Source: Flavobacteriaceae bacterium (lineage in GTDB: Bacteria; Bacteroidota; Bacteroidia; Flavobacteriales; Flavobacteriaceae). Taken from it: a DNA stretch of 64,000 bases. Positions within the stretch are counted from its first letter, which is position 1. Each line of letters opens with the position of its first letter. The notes under the pieces are model-generated. The model was not told where the DNA came from, did not search any database, and saw only the letters and a program-made list of their open reading frames with translations. Position numbers and translations under genes: made by a program. Of the stretch, positions 16,604-24,612 are shown piece after piece. The stretch covers positions 30,170 to 94,169 of the forward strand of contig JAGKWW010000013.1 of assembly GCA_021151665.1 (NCBI GenBank). Reading direction: 5' to 3'.

Positions 16604-17349
16604 AACTGTTGTTTTACCTGGGTACGGGGGCTATGGTTTTTCTGGCGCTCGGCCTTATCCTCCTGGTTATTTCTTACCAGCGCCATTTCTTTAAAATGAA
16701 AAAGCAGGAAGCAGAGGCAATGCTCCGTGCCACGCTGGAAACCGAGAAGAAAGAGCGTGCCCGCATTGCAGCCGACCTTCACGACAGCGTGCAGGGTGAC
16801 CTGAGCGCCATTCGTATCTACCTGAATGTGCTGGCAAAGCGTATAGTAAGTGAGGAGGATAAAAGTGTAGTTAACGAGATTAAAGATGGAGTGGAAGCCG
16901 CTTTGCAAAATACCCGGAGCATATCGCATAACCTGATGCCGCCACTGTTGGAGGCCGAAGGGCTTGTAGCAGCTGTTACCCAGAATGTGCAAAGTGTAGG
17001 CCATCGGGCTGGCCTTGAAGTAACAATAACGAACGACGGCTTCCCGCGCCTTGAAGCTTCACAGGAATACCAGGTATTCAGGGCAATACAGGAGCTTATG
17101 GCAAACATCATCAAATATTCGGGTGCATCCTTGGTTCGTTTTTCATTTTCGAATAGCGAAGGCCAACCGGTAGTAGCATTGGAAGATGACGGAAAAGATT
17201 TTGATTTTTATGCGGCAAAGGAGGCCTCAGCCGGAGCAGGGCTTCGCAACATTGCTTCACGGCTCGAAGCGGCAGGCGCTGTCCTTGAGCAGCCGTCGGC
17301 ATCGTCAGGAAATAAAATTACCATTACAATAAAATACAAAGGACAATGA
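16582..17349 (+). CDS. NarL-type sensor histidine kinase without a sensory domain
   Basis: A 255-residue kinase. One N-terminal membrane helix (FYLGTGAMVFLALGLILLVI) is followed by a short linker, a HisKA_3 dimerisation/phosphoacceptor domain with RIAADLHDSVQGDLSAIR (phospho-His in DLHD), and a HATPase domain (IQELMANIIKYSG as N box, LEDDGKDF, GAGLRNIASRLEAAGA as G box). The start at 16582 was chosen because it begins just before the helix; the longer frame would overlap the upstream gene by 79 nt. Its TGA overlaps the ATG of the response regulator (ATGA), so the two are translationally coupled. Confidence 0.9.
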   Translation: MGSKENLELLFYLGTGAMVFLALGLILLVISYQRHFFKMKKQEAEAMLRATLETEKKERARIAADLHDSVQGDLSAIRIYLNVLAKRIVSEEDKSVVNEIKDGVEAALQNTRSISHNLMPPLLEAEGLVAAVTQNVQSVGHRAGLEVTITNDGFPRLEASQEYQVFRAIQELMANIIKYSGASLVRFSFSNSEGQPVVALEDDGKDFDFYAAKEASAGAGLRNIASRLEAAGAVLEQPSASSGNKITITIKYKGQ

Positions 17350-18002
17350 AGATCGGGATATTAGACGACCACAGGCTCTTCCGCAAAAGCCTCGTAATGC
17401 TTGTCAGCTCTTTTGACGAAGCCGAAGTTGCAGTAGAGGCAGAAAAGGGGAGCGAGTTTTTGCAAATGGCTGCACTGTCGCACCTGGACGTAGCAATACT
17501 TGATATACAGATGCCGGAGATGAGCGGGTATGAGGTGTGCCAGAAGTTGTTGTCCATTTCGCCCGATACCAAGATCCTGATGGTATCGCAACTCTCTACG
17601 CGCGAAACCCTCCGCCAGGTAATGGATTGCGGTGCCCATGGCTTTATCACCAAAAATTCAGATCCGGAAGTGTTGGAACTTGCCCTGCGCAACCTTAGCG
17701 ATAAAGGCTTCTACCTGGGGCCGGAGCTTGGCTCGGTGCTTAAAGAGGCCTATGAACTTGAGCAGGCCCTGCCGCATGTTGCTGATGCTGAAAACGTGTT
17801 TACGCCACGGGAAAAAGAGATCATATGCCTTGCTGCCAAAGAGAAGAGTACGGCGGAAATAGCGGCAGAGCTGTTTGTGCATACACGCACTGTAGAATCG
17901 CACCGCAACAATATGATATCAAAGATAGGCGCTAAGAATTTTATTGGCGTTATCCTGTTTGCCCTTCGGCACCGCATCATCTCCTTTGACGACATTAAGT
18001 AG
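17346..18002 (+). CDS. LuxR/NarL-family response regulator
   Basis: A 218-residue regulator with a receiver domain (acidic pair in ILDDHR, phospho-Asp in AILDIQMPEMSG, conserved Lys in GFITKNSD) and a C-terminal LuxR-type helix-turn-helix (FTPREKEIICLAAKEKSTAE, IAAELFVHTRTVESHRNNMI). It is the cognate partner of the kinase directly upstream. Its target genes are not evident. Two TACGTA sites lie just after its stop codon. Confidence 0.92.
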   Translation: MKIGILDDHRLFRKSLVMLVSSFDEAEVAVEAEKGSEFLQMAALSHLDVAILDIQMPEMSGYEVCQKLLSISPDTKILMVSQLSTRETLRQVMDCGAHGFITKNSDPEVLELALRNLSDKGFYLGPELGSVLKEAYELEQALPHVADAENVFTPREKEIICLAAKEKSTAEIAAELFVHTRTVESHRNNMISKIGAKNFIGVILFALRHRIISFDDIK

Positions 18003-18003
18003 A

Positions 18004-18019
18004 TACGTAAAAATACGTA
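18004..18019. promoter_or_regulatory. Pair of TACGTA palindromes one helical turn apart
   Basis: TACGTA occurs at 18004-18009 and 18014-18019, a 10-bp period. The pair lies just after the response regulator stop codon and about 90 bp before the next gene. It could be a DNA-binding site for the adjacent NarL-type regulator. There is no direct evidence. Confidence 0.3.
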
Positions 18020-18107
18020 GGCGCTCCATGTATTTATACTGATTTTGCACGCCCGATTTTCAAATTATTTCTGCCTGCCATACCATTGTAGTGAATTACC
18101 AACAATC

Positions 18108-18398
18108 ATGGCAAAATCATTACAGGTAAGCCTCATTATGCGGGGTGTGGCAACCGGCATGCATAACCAGGTAGCCAAGATAGGCGGCTATATGCCCGAT
18201 GGTTCGGGCGAACTGTGGAGCATATCGCAAAATACCGCTATTATGGGTATCGAAGCGGGTTCGTGGGAGTTTCATATCCTCCGTGACGGGCGGCCCGTAA
18301 AGGTTGTCATTGCCCATTCGCTTTACGGGGAGAAATATCTGGCCACTGAAACTGATGCAGGTTTTGAAAACATGTTGCTCTGCCTTCCCGAGATGTAA
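18108..18398 (+). CDS. Small protein, possibly DUF3892 family
   Basis: A 96-residue soluble protein beginning MAKSLQVSLIMRGVATGMHN, containing ISQNTAIMGIEAGSWEFHIL and ending KYLATETDAGFENMLLCLPEM. The ending resembles the DUF3892 pattern (KYL, then T..D....N L..LP), but I am not certain. The ATG at 18108 was chosen; the longer frame adds residues with no recognisable pattern. The function is unknown. Confidence 0.6.
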   Translation: MAKSLQVSLIMRGVATGMHNQVAKIGGYMPDGSGELWSISQNTAIMGIEAGSWEFHILRDGRPVKVVIAHSLYGEKYLATETDAGFENMLLCLPEM

Positions 18399-18441
18399 AG
18401 TATTCATTGAACGATATATTATAGTTCTGTTAATCTGTGTC

Positions 18442-18469
18442 TTGTTGTCAGGCTCATGCTTTAAATTTG
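18442..18469 (+). promoter_or_regulatory. Bacteroidetes-type promoter of a hypothetical gene
   Basis: TTG at 18442-18444, a 17-nt spacer and TAAATTTG at 18462-18469 match the consensus. The start codon at 18483 follows 14 nt later. A second TTG lies at 18445-18447. Confidence 0.65.
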
Positions 18470-18482
18470 TACAAAATTGCTA

Positions 18483-18860
18483 ATGAAAATGGATAATTAC
18501 ACTGTAACCTTTGTATACGACGGCGAGTTTGACCTGCCCGATGATTCGGCAGAGCGCGAAATGGCCGTCCCGGGGATGGTGCTGAGGAAAATGAGGCAAC
18601 AGGAATTTGAGTTGGTGGATTTTAACCTTACACAGAACTACGACCACAAATACGCGAAGCATTATATAAACGATCCCTGCCTTCACCGGGCAGTGGTAGA
18701 GATTACCGTGCCCCTGGAGCAGAATGACCTGATAAGCCGCGATATCATTTACGCGCGATGCGTGCTCGCCCTTGAGAGGCAGCAACTGCGCCTGCAAAAA
18801 GCCTACGAGAATGACCAGCCAGATAAAGGTATGCTTCAAAGCCTTATTGCTTTCGGTTAG
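18483..18860 (+). CDS. Hypothetical soluble protein
   Basis: A 125-residue protein with no signal peptide or membrane segment. It contains VTFVYDGEFDLPDDSAERE, a Met-Arg-rich helix (MVLRKMRQQEFELVDFNL) and a C-terminal helix (ARCVLALERQQLRLQKAYEN). No family was recognised. An ATG at 18483 follows a good promoter. A TTG at 18477 would add only two residues. It is probably a monocistronic unit upstream of dnaG. Confidence 0.65.
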   Translation: MKMDNYTVTFVYDGEFDLPDDSAEREMAVPGMVLRKMRQQEFELVDFNLTQNYDHKYAKHYINDPCLHRAVVEITVPLEQNDLISRDIIYARCVLALERQQLRLQKAYENDQPDKGMLQSLIAFG

Positions 18861-18888
18861 TGTGTGCCTTTATTTTCGAAGTAAATCT

Positions 18889-18896
18889 TATCTTTG
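18889..18896 (+). promoter_or_regulatory. Candidate -7 element TATCTTTG before dnaG
   Basis: A perfect TAnnTTTG match 22 nt before the TTG start of dnaG, within a 58-nt gap. No -33 TTG at standard spacing. Confidence 0.5.
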
Positions 18897-18918
18897 GAGG
18901 CTAAGATTTGCCTAAGCC

Positions 18919-20901
18919 TTGATCTCAAAAAACACAATCGATACTGTATTTGAAACCGCCCGCGTAGAGGAGGTAATCGGCGATTTTGTAAACCTGAAAC
19001 GGTCGGGTACCAATATGAAAGGCCTGAGCCCCTTCAGCAACGAAAAATCACCTTCCTTTATGGTATCGCCTGTGAAGCAGATATGGAAGGATTTTTCCAG
19101 CGGGAAAGGCGGCAATGTGGTGGCGTTCCTTATGGAGCATGAGCATTTTACGTATCCGGAAGCCATCCGGTACTTAGCCAGGAAATACAACATTGAAATA
19201 GAGGAAACGGTACAGACAGATGCCGAAAAGGAGCAGGCTAACGAAAAGGAAAGCATGTACCTGGTTTCTGAATTTGCCCAAAAATACTTTCAGGACGTTC
19301 TGCTGAATACCGACGAAGGGCAGGCCATTGGCTATTCTTATTTTAAGGAACGCGGCTTTACCGGGGAAACGATAAAGAAATTCGGCTTAGGCTATTCGCC
19401 CGAAAAATGGGATGCTTTTTCACTTGAGGCACTCGGTAAAGGCTACAAGCAGGAGTACCTTGAGAAAACGGGCTTTACCATAGCGCGTGAAGACGGCAGG
19501 CTGGCCGACCGGTTCCGTGGCCGGGTAATGTTCCCTATCCATAGCATGTCGGGGCGGGTGCTGGGCTTCGGCGGGCGTATTCTGGGTGATGATAAAAAGG
19601 TTGCCAAATACCTGAACTCTCCCGATAGCGATATTTACCATAAGAGTAATGTGCTGTATGGTATTTACTATGCCAAACAGGAAATAGCCAAAAAGGACAA
19701 CTGCTATCTGGTAGAGGGATATACCGATGTGATACAAATGCACCAGGCCGGTATAGAGAACGTTGTCGCGTCGAGCGGTACTGCGCTTACTCCGCAACAA
19801 ATACGCCTCATCAGCCGCCTTACCAAGAATATTACGGTACTTTTTGATGGCGATGCCGCAGGGCTTCGGGCGGCCATACGCGGTATCGACCTGATACTGG
19901 AGGAAGGTATGAATGTAAAGGTGTGCACGTTTCCCGAAGGCGACGACCCGGATAGCTTCGCCAAAAAAACACCCCACGATCAGTTGGTAGCTTACCTTGC
20001 TGATAACGCTAAAGATTTCATACAATTCAAGGCGTCGCTACTGATGGACGAAGCGCAGAACGATCCGGTTAAAAAAGCGGGGCTTATACGCGATATGGTG
20101 CAGAGCATTGCCAGGATACCCGACCGCATACAGCGTGAAGTGTATATACAGGAATGTGCGCGTATTATGGACATTTCTGAGCAGGTGTTGGCAAGCTCAC
20201 TGGCGCAGCTGGTTCAGAAGGATATTGCCGACGCAGGGAAGAAACTAAAAGAAGAACAAAAAGAACAGGCTTTGAAACCGGTTGCCGATGAGGCACCCTA
20301 CCAGGCCCAAAAGCCCGACCTGCTCGAAGGATTGGAGCGCCGTATCATAGAGATATTGCTGCTTTACGGAGATACTGAGCAGGAGTTTGAAGATGTATTT
20401 ATAAAGTATGACGAATTCGGGAAGGAATATGAATACACCGAGCGGAAAAACTATAAAGTGTACGAACGTATCTACCTGAGCCTGCAGGAAGACGAAATAG
20501 AATTTGCCAATCCGGCGTTTCGCGACCTGTACAAGCAAATCATCAACTTCTACCACAATAACGAAAGTTTTTCAGCTGAGCAGTTTATGAATACGCTTGC
20601 GCCGGAATTGCAGTTTATTGTAGCCGATATTTTTATGCAGGACGAAAAATACCACCTGCATGAATGGGAAGAGAAAAAACAGATACCTGTAAAAGAGAAG
20701 TCATTGTCGGTTTCGGCTTATGCCAATGAGCATATCGTCGACCTGCGATGGCTGCTATTAGGCCGCATCATAGAAGACCTCAAAGGCCAGGTAAAACCCG
20801 AAGCCGATAATATGGAAATCTTGATGGCAGTGAAAGATTACAATTCGCTAATCAACTATATGTCGCGGCGCATCAGCAGGCTGCGAAGCAATTATTTCTA
20901 A
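18919..20901 (+). CDS. dnaG: DNA primase DnaG
   Basis: A 660-residue primase that makes RNA primers at the replication fork. The N-terminal zinc-ribbon-like region (about residues 1-100) has the family sequence GLSPFSNEKSPSFMVSP and WKDFSSGKGGN, but the four zinc ligands are replaced (Ser37, Ser40, Asp58, Ser61). The catalytic core follows, with the TOPRIM motifs VEGYTDVIQMHQAG and LFDGDAAGLRA and GFGGRILGDDKKVAKYLNSP. The C-terminal 230 residues form the helicase-binding domain. The start is a TTG that gives MISKNTIDTVFETARVEEVI, which fits the family N-terminus. Confidence 0.95.
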   Translation: MISKNTIDTVFETARVEEVIGDFVNLKRSGTNMKGLSPFSNEKSPSFMVSPVKQIWKDFSSGKGGNVVAFLMEHEHFTYPEAIRYLARKYNIEIEETVQTDAEKEQANEKESMYLVSEFAQKYFQDVLLNTDEGQAIGYSYFKERGFTGETIKKFGLGYSPEKWDAFSLEALGKGYKQEYLEKTGFTIAREDGRLADRFRGRVMFPIHSMSGRVLGFGGRILGDDKKVAKYLNSPDSDIYHKSNVLYGIYYAKQEIAKKDNCYLVEGYTDVIQMHQAGIENVVASSGTALTPQQIRLISRLTKNITVLFDGDAAGLRAAIRGIDLILEEGMNVKVCTFPEGDDPDSFAKKTPHDQLVAYLADNAKDFIQFKASLLMDEAQNDPVKKAGLIRDMVQSIARIPDRIQREVYIQECARIMDISEQVLASSLAQLVQKDIADAGKKLKEEQKEQALKPVADEAPYQAQKPDLLEGLERRIIEILLLYGDTEQEFEDVFIKYDEFGKEYEYTERKNYKVYERIYLSLQEDEIEFANPAFRDLYKQIINFYHNNESFSAEQFMNTLAPELQFIVADIFMQDEKYHLHEWEEKKQIPVKEKSLSVSAYANEHIVDLRWLLLGRIIEDLKGQVKPEADNMEILMAVKDYNSLINYMSRRISRLRSNYF

Positions 20902-20933
20902 GCCACAAACAAAAACACCCCTTTGTAAAGGGG
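20901..20933 (-). terminator. Terminator mainly for the minus-strand response regulator
   Basis: CCCCTTT (20918-20924) pairs with AAAGGGG (20927-20933). On the minus strand the hairpin is followed by a T-rich stretch (complement of 20901-20917), while the plus strand lacks a T run. It therefore best serves the convergent regulator gene, though it also sits just after the dnaG stop. Confidence 0.65.
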
Positions 20934-21018
20934 CGTCCTGTGTGCTTTGTAAGATTGGTGGTTTGTGGCGCTGGGCGCCTGAAGTAAAGTTGGTCGCTTG
21001 TTGTGTTTTTTGTTGTAA

Positions 21019-21648
21019 TTAAACGATGTCCAGTGTTTTTGCTTTGTTTACCAGGTCTACAAGGTTGGTTACATGCAGCTTGGTGAGCAGCCGCAGCTTG
21101 TAGGTACTGATCGTCTTTTCATTCAGGTCGAGTAATTTGGCAATTTCCTTGTTCTTCTTGCCCTCACTCAGGTAGCGCAATACTTCTATCTCGCGTGAAG
21201 AAAGCTTACGGTAAAGGCGTTCTGACTTCTTTCCTTTGTTCAGCAGCGCAAGGTTCTTTTTCACAGCATCGCTAAATACTACGTCGCCTTCATTTACTTT
21301 CCGGATGGCGCTTTCAAGGTCTTCCATCTTCGCACTCTTGTGTATGTAAGCAGATACGCCGGCTTTCAAAGCATTTGGGGCATAGATCTGTTCGGCAAGA
21401 TTGGTAAAGATGATTATTTTCGTGTCCGGAAACTCCTTTATAAGCGACTTTACAGAGCTAATGCTTGTAAGGCCCTCCAGCTCAAGGTCGATAACGGCAG
21501 CGTCTACGCTTTTCTTCGCCAGAACATCGAGCAGGCTGTCCAGATTATTCACAACACCAACAAAACTGAATTCGGGATTTTCCTTAAAGTAGGACTTCAT
21601 CCCGTAGTGGACGACAGGATGGTTATCCGCCAGGCAGAGTTTTATCAT
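21019..21648 (-). CDS. Orphan LuxR-family response regulator
   Basis: A 209-residue protein with a receiver domain and a LuxR-type helix-turn-helix (RKLSSREIEVLRYLSEGKK, NKEIAKLLDLNEKTISTYKL). The phospho-acceptor Asp is in AAVIDLELEGL and the conserved Lys in AYIHKSA. The acidic pair near the N-terminus reads ADNHP, so one of the usual two acidic residues is Asn. No kinase gene is adjacent. It lies 76 nt downstream of nadE on the same strand and ends at a hairpin terminator. Confidence 0.88.
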   Translation of the reverse strand: MIKLCLADNHPVVHYGMKSYFKENPEFSFVGVVNNLDSLLDVLAKKSVDAAVIDLELEGLTSISSVKSLIKEFPDTKIIIFTNLAEQIYAPNALKAGVSAYIHKSAKMEDLESAIRKVNEGDVVFSDAVKKNLALLNKGKKSERLYRKLSSREIEVLRYLSEGKKNKEIAKLLDLNEKTISTYKLRLLTKLHVTNLVDLVNKAKTLDIV

Positions 21649-21665
21649 AATTGCAATTTTTTTGG

Positions 21666-21689
21666 GTTAACAACTATAGTAAAGTTAAC
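21666..21689 (-). promoter_or_regulatory. Repeated GTTAAC sites around a near-consensus -7 box
   Basis: GTTAAC palindromes at 21666-21671 and 21684-21689 flank, on the minus strand, TATAGTTG, one base from TAnnTTTG, about 25 nt upstream of the orphan regulator start. This could be its promoter and operator. There is no experimental or comparative support. Confidence 0.3.
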
Positions 21690-21724
21690 AATTAAATTCT
21701 TAAAGTATTGTGAATGAAGGAATT

Positions 21725-22528
21725 TTATTTCAAATTTAAGGGAATTTCACAAACGGGTATTGGGATCATCTTATGTTGGTTGATCGTATTAAACCGTATG
21801 TAAATTTTGAATATTTCCCTTTCGCGACCTTCAAAATCGTCTTCACTTTTTCCTTTTTCGGCTTCGTTCATAGCCCATTCGAGTTCATCATAATTGGCAC
21901 CTAGCTGGTCTTCGTCGCTCCGGTCATCGCCAAACAGCCCATCGGTAGGTTTTGCTACAAGAATGCTGTCGGGCACACCCTGATAGCGCGCCAGTTCGCG
22001 CACTTCACTTTTTACCAGGTCGGCAATCGGGCTGATGTCTACGCCACCATCTCCATATTTTGTGAAAAAGCCTACGCCAAAGTCTTCTACTTTATTGCCG
22101 GTTCCTGCTACCAGCGCGCCGTTAAGCCCTGCAAAGTAGTACAGCGTGGTCATACGCAGCCTCGCCCGGGTGTTAGCCAGAGTAAGCGCTTGGGTATGTT
22201 CGTTATCGCTTTCAGGAACCTGCTTTGTAAAAGCAGTGAATACGGGCGTAAGGTCGGCTTCAACTGAAGATACATTGTTGTAGCGCTGTTTCAGTTGATT
22301 GATATGCTCGCGCCCGCGCGTTACATGGCTTTCTGCCTGGTGTATCGGCATCTCTACACAAAGGGTAGGCATTCCGGTTTGCGCGCATAGTGATGAGGTA
22401 ACTGCCGAATCAATTCCGCCGGATATGCCTACAACAAATCCCTTTACTTTCGCGTTTACTGCATAATCGCGAAGCCAGTTTACAATATAGTCGTTTATTT
22501 CTTTTCCTTTAAAGGCGCTCTTAGCCAT
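21725..22528 (-). CDS. nadE: NAD(+) synthetase
   Basis: A 267-residue amidotransferase-independent NAD synthetase that converts nicotinate adenine dinucleotide to NAD with ATP and ammonia. The P-loop motif GFVVGISGGIDSAVTSSLCA is at about residue 32-51, and AGTGNKVEDFGVGFFTKYGD marks the deamido-NAD site. The protein lacks the nitrilase-like glutaminase domain of long NadE proteins, so it likely uses free ammonia. The start at 22528 (MAKSAFKGKEINDYI) is preferred over an upstream in-frame ATG at 22570 because the extra residues are unlike the family. Confidence 0.94.
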   Translation of the reverse strand: MAKSAFKGKEINDYIVNWLRDYAVNAKVKGFVVGISGGIDSAVTSSLCAQTGMPTLCVEMPIHQAESHVTRGREHINQLKQRYNNVSSVEADLTPVFTAFTKQVPESDNEHTQALTLANTRARLRMTTLYYFAGLNGALVAGTGNKVEDFGVGFFTKYGDGGVDISPIADLVKSEVRELARYQGVPDSILVAKPTDGLFGDDRSDEDQLGANYDELEWAMNEAEKGKSEDDFEGREREIFKIYIRFNTINQHKMIPIPVCEIPLNLK

Positions 22529-22553
22529 AGGTGGTATATTGGTTTGAGTGATG

Positions 22554-22561
22554 TATATTTG
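22554..22561 (+). promoter_or_regulatory. Candidate -7 element TATATTTG before gldB
   Basis: A perfect TAnnTTTG match lies between the divergent nadE and gldB genes. Its distance to the chosen gldB start (22639) is about 77 nt, leaving a leader that contains a GTG at 22600 in the same frame. Confidence 0.5.
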
Positions 22562-22638
22562 CAACTGCAAATCTCCAAAATTAGCTAATAAACGAGATAG
22601 TGTTTCTTAATAAAAATACAAAAAATAGTACAAAAACG

Positions 22639-23601
22639 ATGATCAGAGGTGTTTTGGCGCTGTTTTGTGCGCTTGTGCTTGTTTCCTGTAAAAAAGAGAA
22701 TGAGGCCGAAGAGAAAATAGCCGCCGTTCCGGTGAAGGATGTAGTCATTGAACGTTTTGACAGGCTGTACTTCGAAGCAGGGCCACAGGGGTTGCCCAAG
22801 CTCAAGCAGGACTACCCGTTCTTCTTTCCGGCAGGTACCCCGGACAATGTTTGGGTAGAGCGCATGAACGACCCGTTCCTGAAAAGGCTCAACGCCGAAG
22901 TGCAAAAGAAGTTTGCCGATGTGAGCGGTCTGCAGAACGATATCGAAAAACTCGTGCAACACATCCGGTACTACTACCCTAAGGTGAAACAGCCAAGGGT
23001 GATCTCGCTGGTAAGCGACGACCTTGAGGTAAAAGCGGTATATGCACACGACCTTATGGTAATCCCTCTGAGTCTCTACCTTGGGAAGGATAATAAGGTG
23101 TACGAGGGCCTTGACCGTTATCAGGTGCAGGAGTATGAACCGTCGCAGATCCTGCCCGATCTGGTTACGTCGTTCAGCAACGGAAAGATCGCGCCGCCAC
23201 AGGACCGCATGCTGCTTAGTATGATGATCTATTACGGAAAGGAATTGTATATTAAAGATATGCTGATTCCCGACGTGCCTGACTACGATAAAATAGGGTA
23301 TACGAAAGAGCAGGATGCGTGGGCACATGCCAACGAAGCCGAAATGTGGCGCTATCTGGTAGACCACGAACTCCTGTTTGATAATGACCAGAAGCTGCCG
23401 GGACGCTTTATAAACCCTGCGCCTTTTTCTAAATTTTACCTTGAGATAGATAAAGAATCCCCCGGGCGCATAGGCCGCTGGATCGGCTGGCAGATCGTCC
23501 GCTCGTACATGGAAAACAATAAAGGTGTAACCCTGGAGCAGCTCCTGAAAAAGGATGCGAAGGAAATATTTGACAACTCTAAATACAAACCAAAGAAGTA
23601 A
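22639..23601 (+). CDS. gldB: Gliding motility lipoprotein GldB
   Basis: A 320-residue lipoprotein required for gliding motility in Flavobacterium. The signal MIRGVLALFCALVLVSC ends in a lipobox (LVSC), and conserved GldB blocks include VVIERFDRLYF, HIRYYYPKVKQPRVISL, EPSQILPDLVTSF, RMLLSMMIYYGKELY and GRIGRWIGWQIV. An in-frame GTG at 22600 would add 13 residues before the signal and is rejected. The stop overlaps the ATG of gldC (TAATG). Confidence 0.94.
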   Translation: MIRGVLALFCALVLVSCKKENEAEEKIAAVPVKDVVIERFDRLYFEAGPQGLPKLKQDYPFFFPAGTPDNVWVERMNDPFLKRLNAEVQKKFADVSGLQNDIEKLVQHIRYYYPKVKQPRVISLVSDDLEVKAVYAHDLMVIPLSLYLGKDNKVYEGLDRYQVQEYEPSQILPDLVTSFSNGKIAPPQDRMLLSMMIYYGKELYIKDMLIPDVPDYDKIGYTKEQDAWAHANEAEMWRYLVDHELLFDNDQKLPGRFINPAPFSKFYLEIDKESPGRIGRWIGWQIVRSYMENNKGVTLEQLLKKDAKEIFDNSKYKPKK

Positions 23602-23942
23602 TGGCCGCAAATAAACTGAAAAGCGAAATAAAATTTACTGTAGAACTGGATGATAATAAAGTACCGGAAAGCCTTTTCTGGACTGCCCGCGATGGTGGAG
23701 TGGTGAATGAGGAATCTAAAGCAGTGATGCTGTCAGTGTGGGACCACAAGGCGCAGGAGAGCATGCGTATCGATCTTTGGACGAAGGATATGCCGGTAGA
23801 CCAGATGAAGGTGTTCTTTCACCAGACGCTGGTTTCTATGGCCGATACGTTTGAACGCGCCACAGGCGATAAGCGCATGAGCGATACTATGAAAGACTTT
23901 TGTGATTATTTTGCAGAGAAACTCGAGATAACCAAGAAATAA
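23601..23942 (+). CDS. gldC: Gliding motility protein GldC
   Basis: A 113-residue soluble protein (KSEIKFTVELDDNKVPESLF, WDHKAQESMRIDLWTKDMPV, DFCDYFAEKLEITKK) typical of GldC. It is coupled to gldB by a one-base overlap of stop and start. In F. johnsoniae, loss of GldC reduces but does not abolish gliding. It ends in a strong terminator. Confidence 0.93.
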   Translation: MAANKLKSEIKFTVELDDNKVPESLFWTARDGGVVNEESKAVMLSVWDHKAQESMRIDLWTKDMPVDQMKVFFHQTLVSMADTFERATGDKRMSDTMKDFCDYFAEKLEITKK

Positions 23943-23966
23943 AAAAAGCCCGTCAGGGCTTTTTTT
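23942..23966. terminator. Bidirectional terminator between gldC and engB
   Basis: AAAAAAGCCC (23942-23951) pairs with GGGCTTTTTT starting at 23956, loop GTCA. It serves the convergent gldC and engB genes. The engB stop codon lies at its right edge. Confidence 0.92.
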
Positions 23967-24579
23967 ATGCGTTTCGGCTAAATATGTCTTTATTAATGTC
24001 GTCGATGTACTCCAGTAACTTATCCCGGCCTGTACCCTCGGTAGAGGAGGTGACAAAGTAAGGAGGCATCTCTTCCCAGCTGCCCGCAAGCATTTGCTTT
24101 CTATAGGCTGCCACATGCTGGTCTATCTTGCCACGGCTTATTTTGTCAGCTTTGGTAAAGATGATGCAGAAGGGTACTTCCGCTTCCCCAAGGTAATTCA
24201 TAAAGTCGAGGTCGATCTTCTGGGCCTCGTGCCTGATGTCTATCAAAACAAAAGCACATACCAGCTGCTCGCGCTGTTCAAAGTAATCGGTGATGAATTT
24301 CTGGAAGGTCTCTTTCGTTTTCTTTGATACGCGGGCATACCCATAACCGGGAAGATCGACGAGGAACCAGTTGCTGTTGATCTTGAAGTGGTTAATGAGC
24401 TGTGTCTTACCCGGCTTAGCCGATGTTTTCGCAAGGCTGTTGCGTCCTGTGATCATATTGATGAGCGACGACTTGCCCACGTTGCTTCGGCCAATGAAAG
24501 CATACTCCGGCAACGGCTCTTTTGGGCATTTGTAAACCTCAGAGTTGCTGATAATAAATTCGGCGGTATTGATCTTCAT
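23965..24579 (-). CDS. engB: Ribosome-biogenesis GTPase EngB (YihA/YsxC)
   Basis: A 204-residue GTPase involved in assembly of the large ribosomal subunit. The G1 motif is GRSNVGKSSL, G3 is DLPGYGYARV and G4 is TKADK. The overall length is that of the family. It lies between gldBC and an alpha/beta hydrolase, an order I associate with flavobacterial genomes upstream of the dcw cluster. It is likely transcribed with the hydrolase upstream. Confidence 0.96.
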   Translation of the reverse strand: MKINTAEFIISNSEVYKCPKEPLPEYAFIGRSNVGKSSLINMITGRNSLAKTSAKPGKTQLINHFKINSNWFLVDLPGYGYARVSKKTKETFQKFITDYFEQREQLVCAFVLIDIRHEAQKIDLDFMNYLGEAEVPFCIIFTKADKISRGKIDQHVAAYRKQMLAGSWEEMPPYFVTSSTEGTGRDKLLEYIDDINKDIFSRNA

Positions 24580-24612
24580 AGGTGTCGCTCAGTCATTTAA
24601 AGATCCCGGAAC

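Noticed and set aside
18483..18860. Considered as the leading gene of a dnaG operon
   Set aside because: dnaG has its own candidate -7 element and a 58-nt gap, so no operon can be claimed.
22585..23610. Minus-strand reading frame of about 340 codons opposite gldB
   Set aside because: It mirrors the whole gldB gene, shows no family pattern and would share its space with a well-supported lipoprotein gene.
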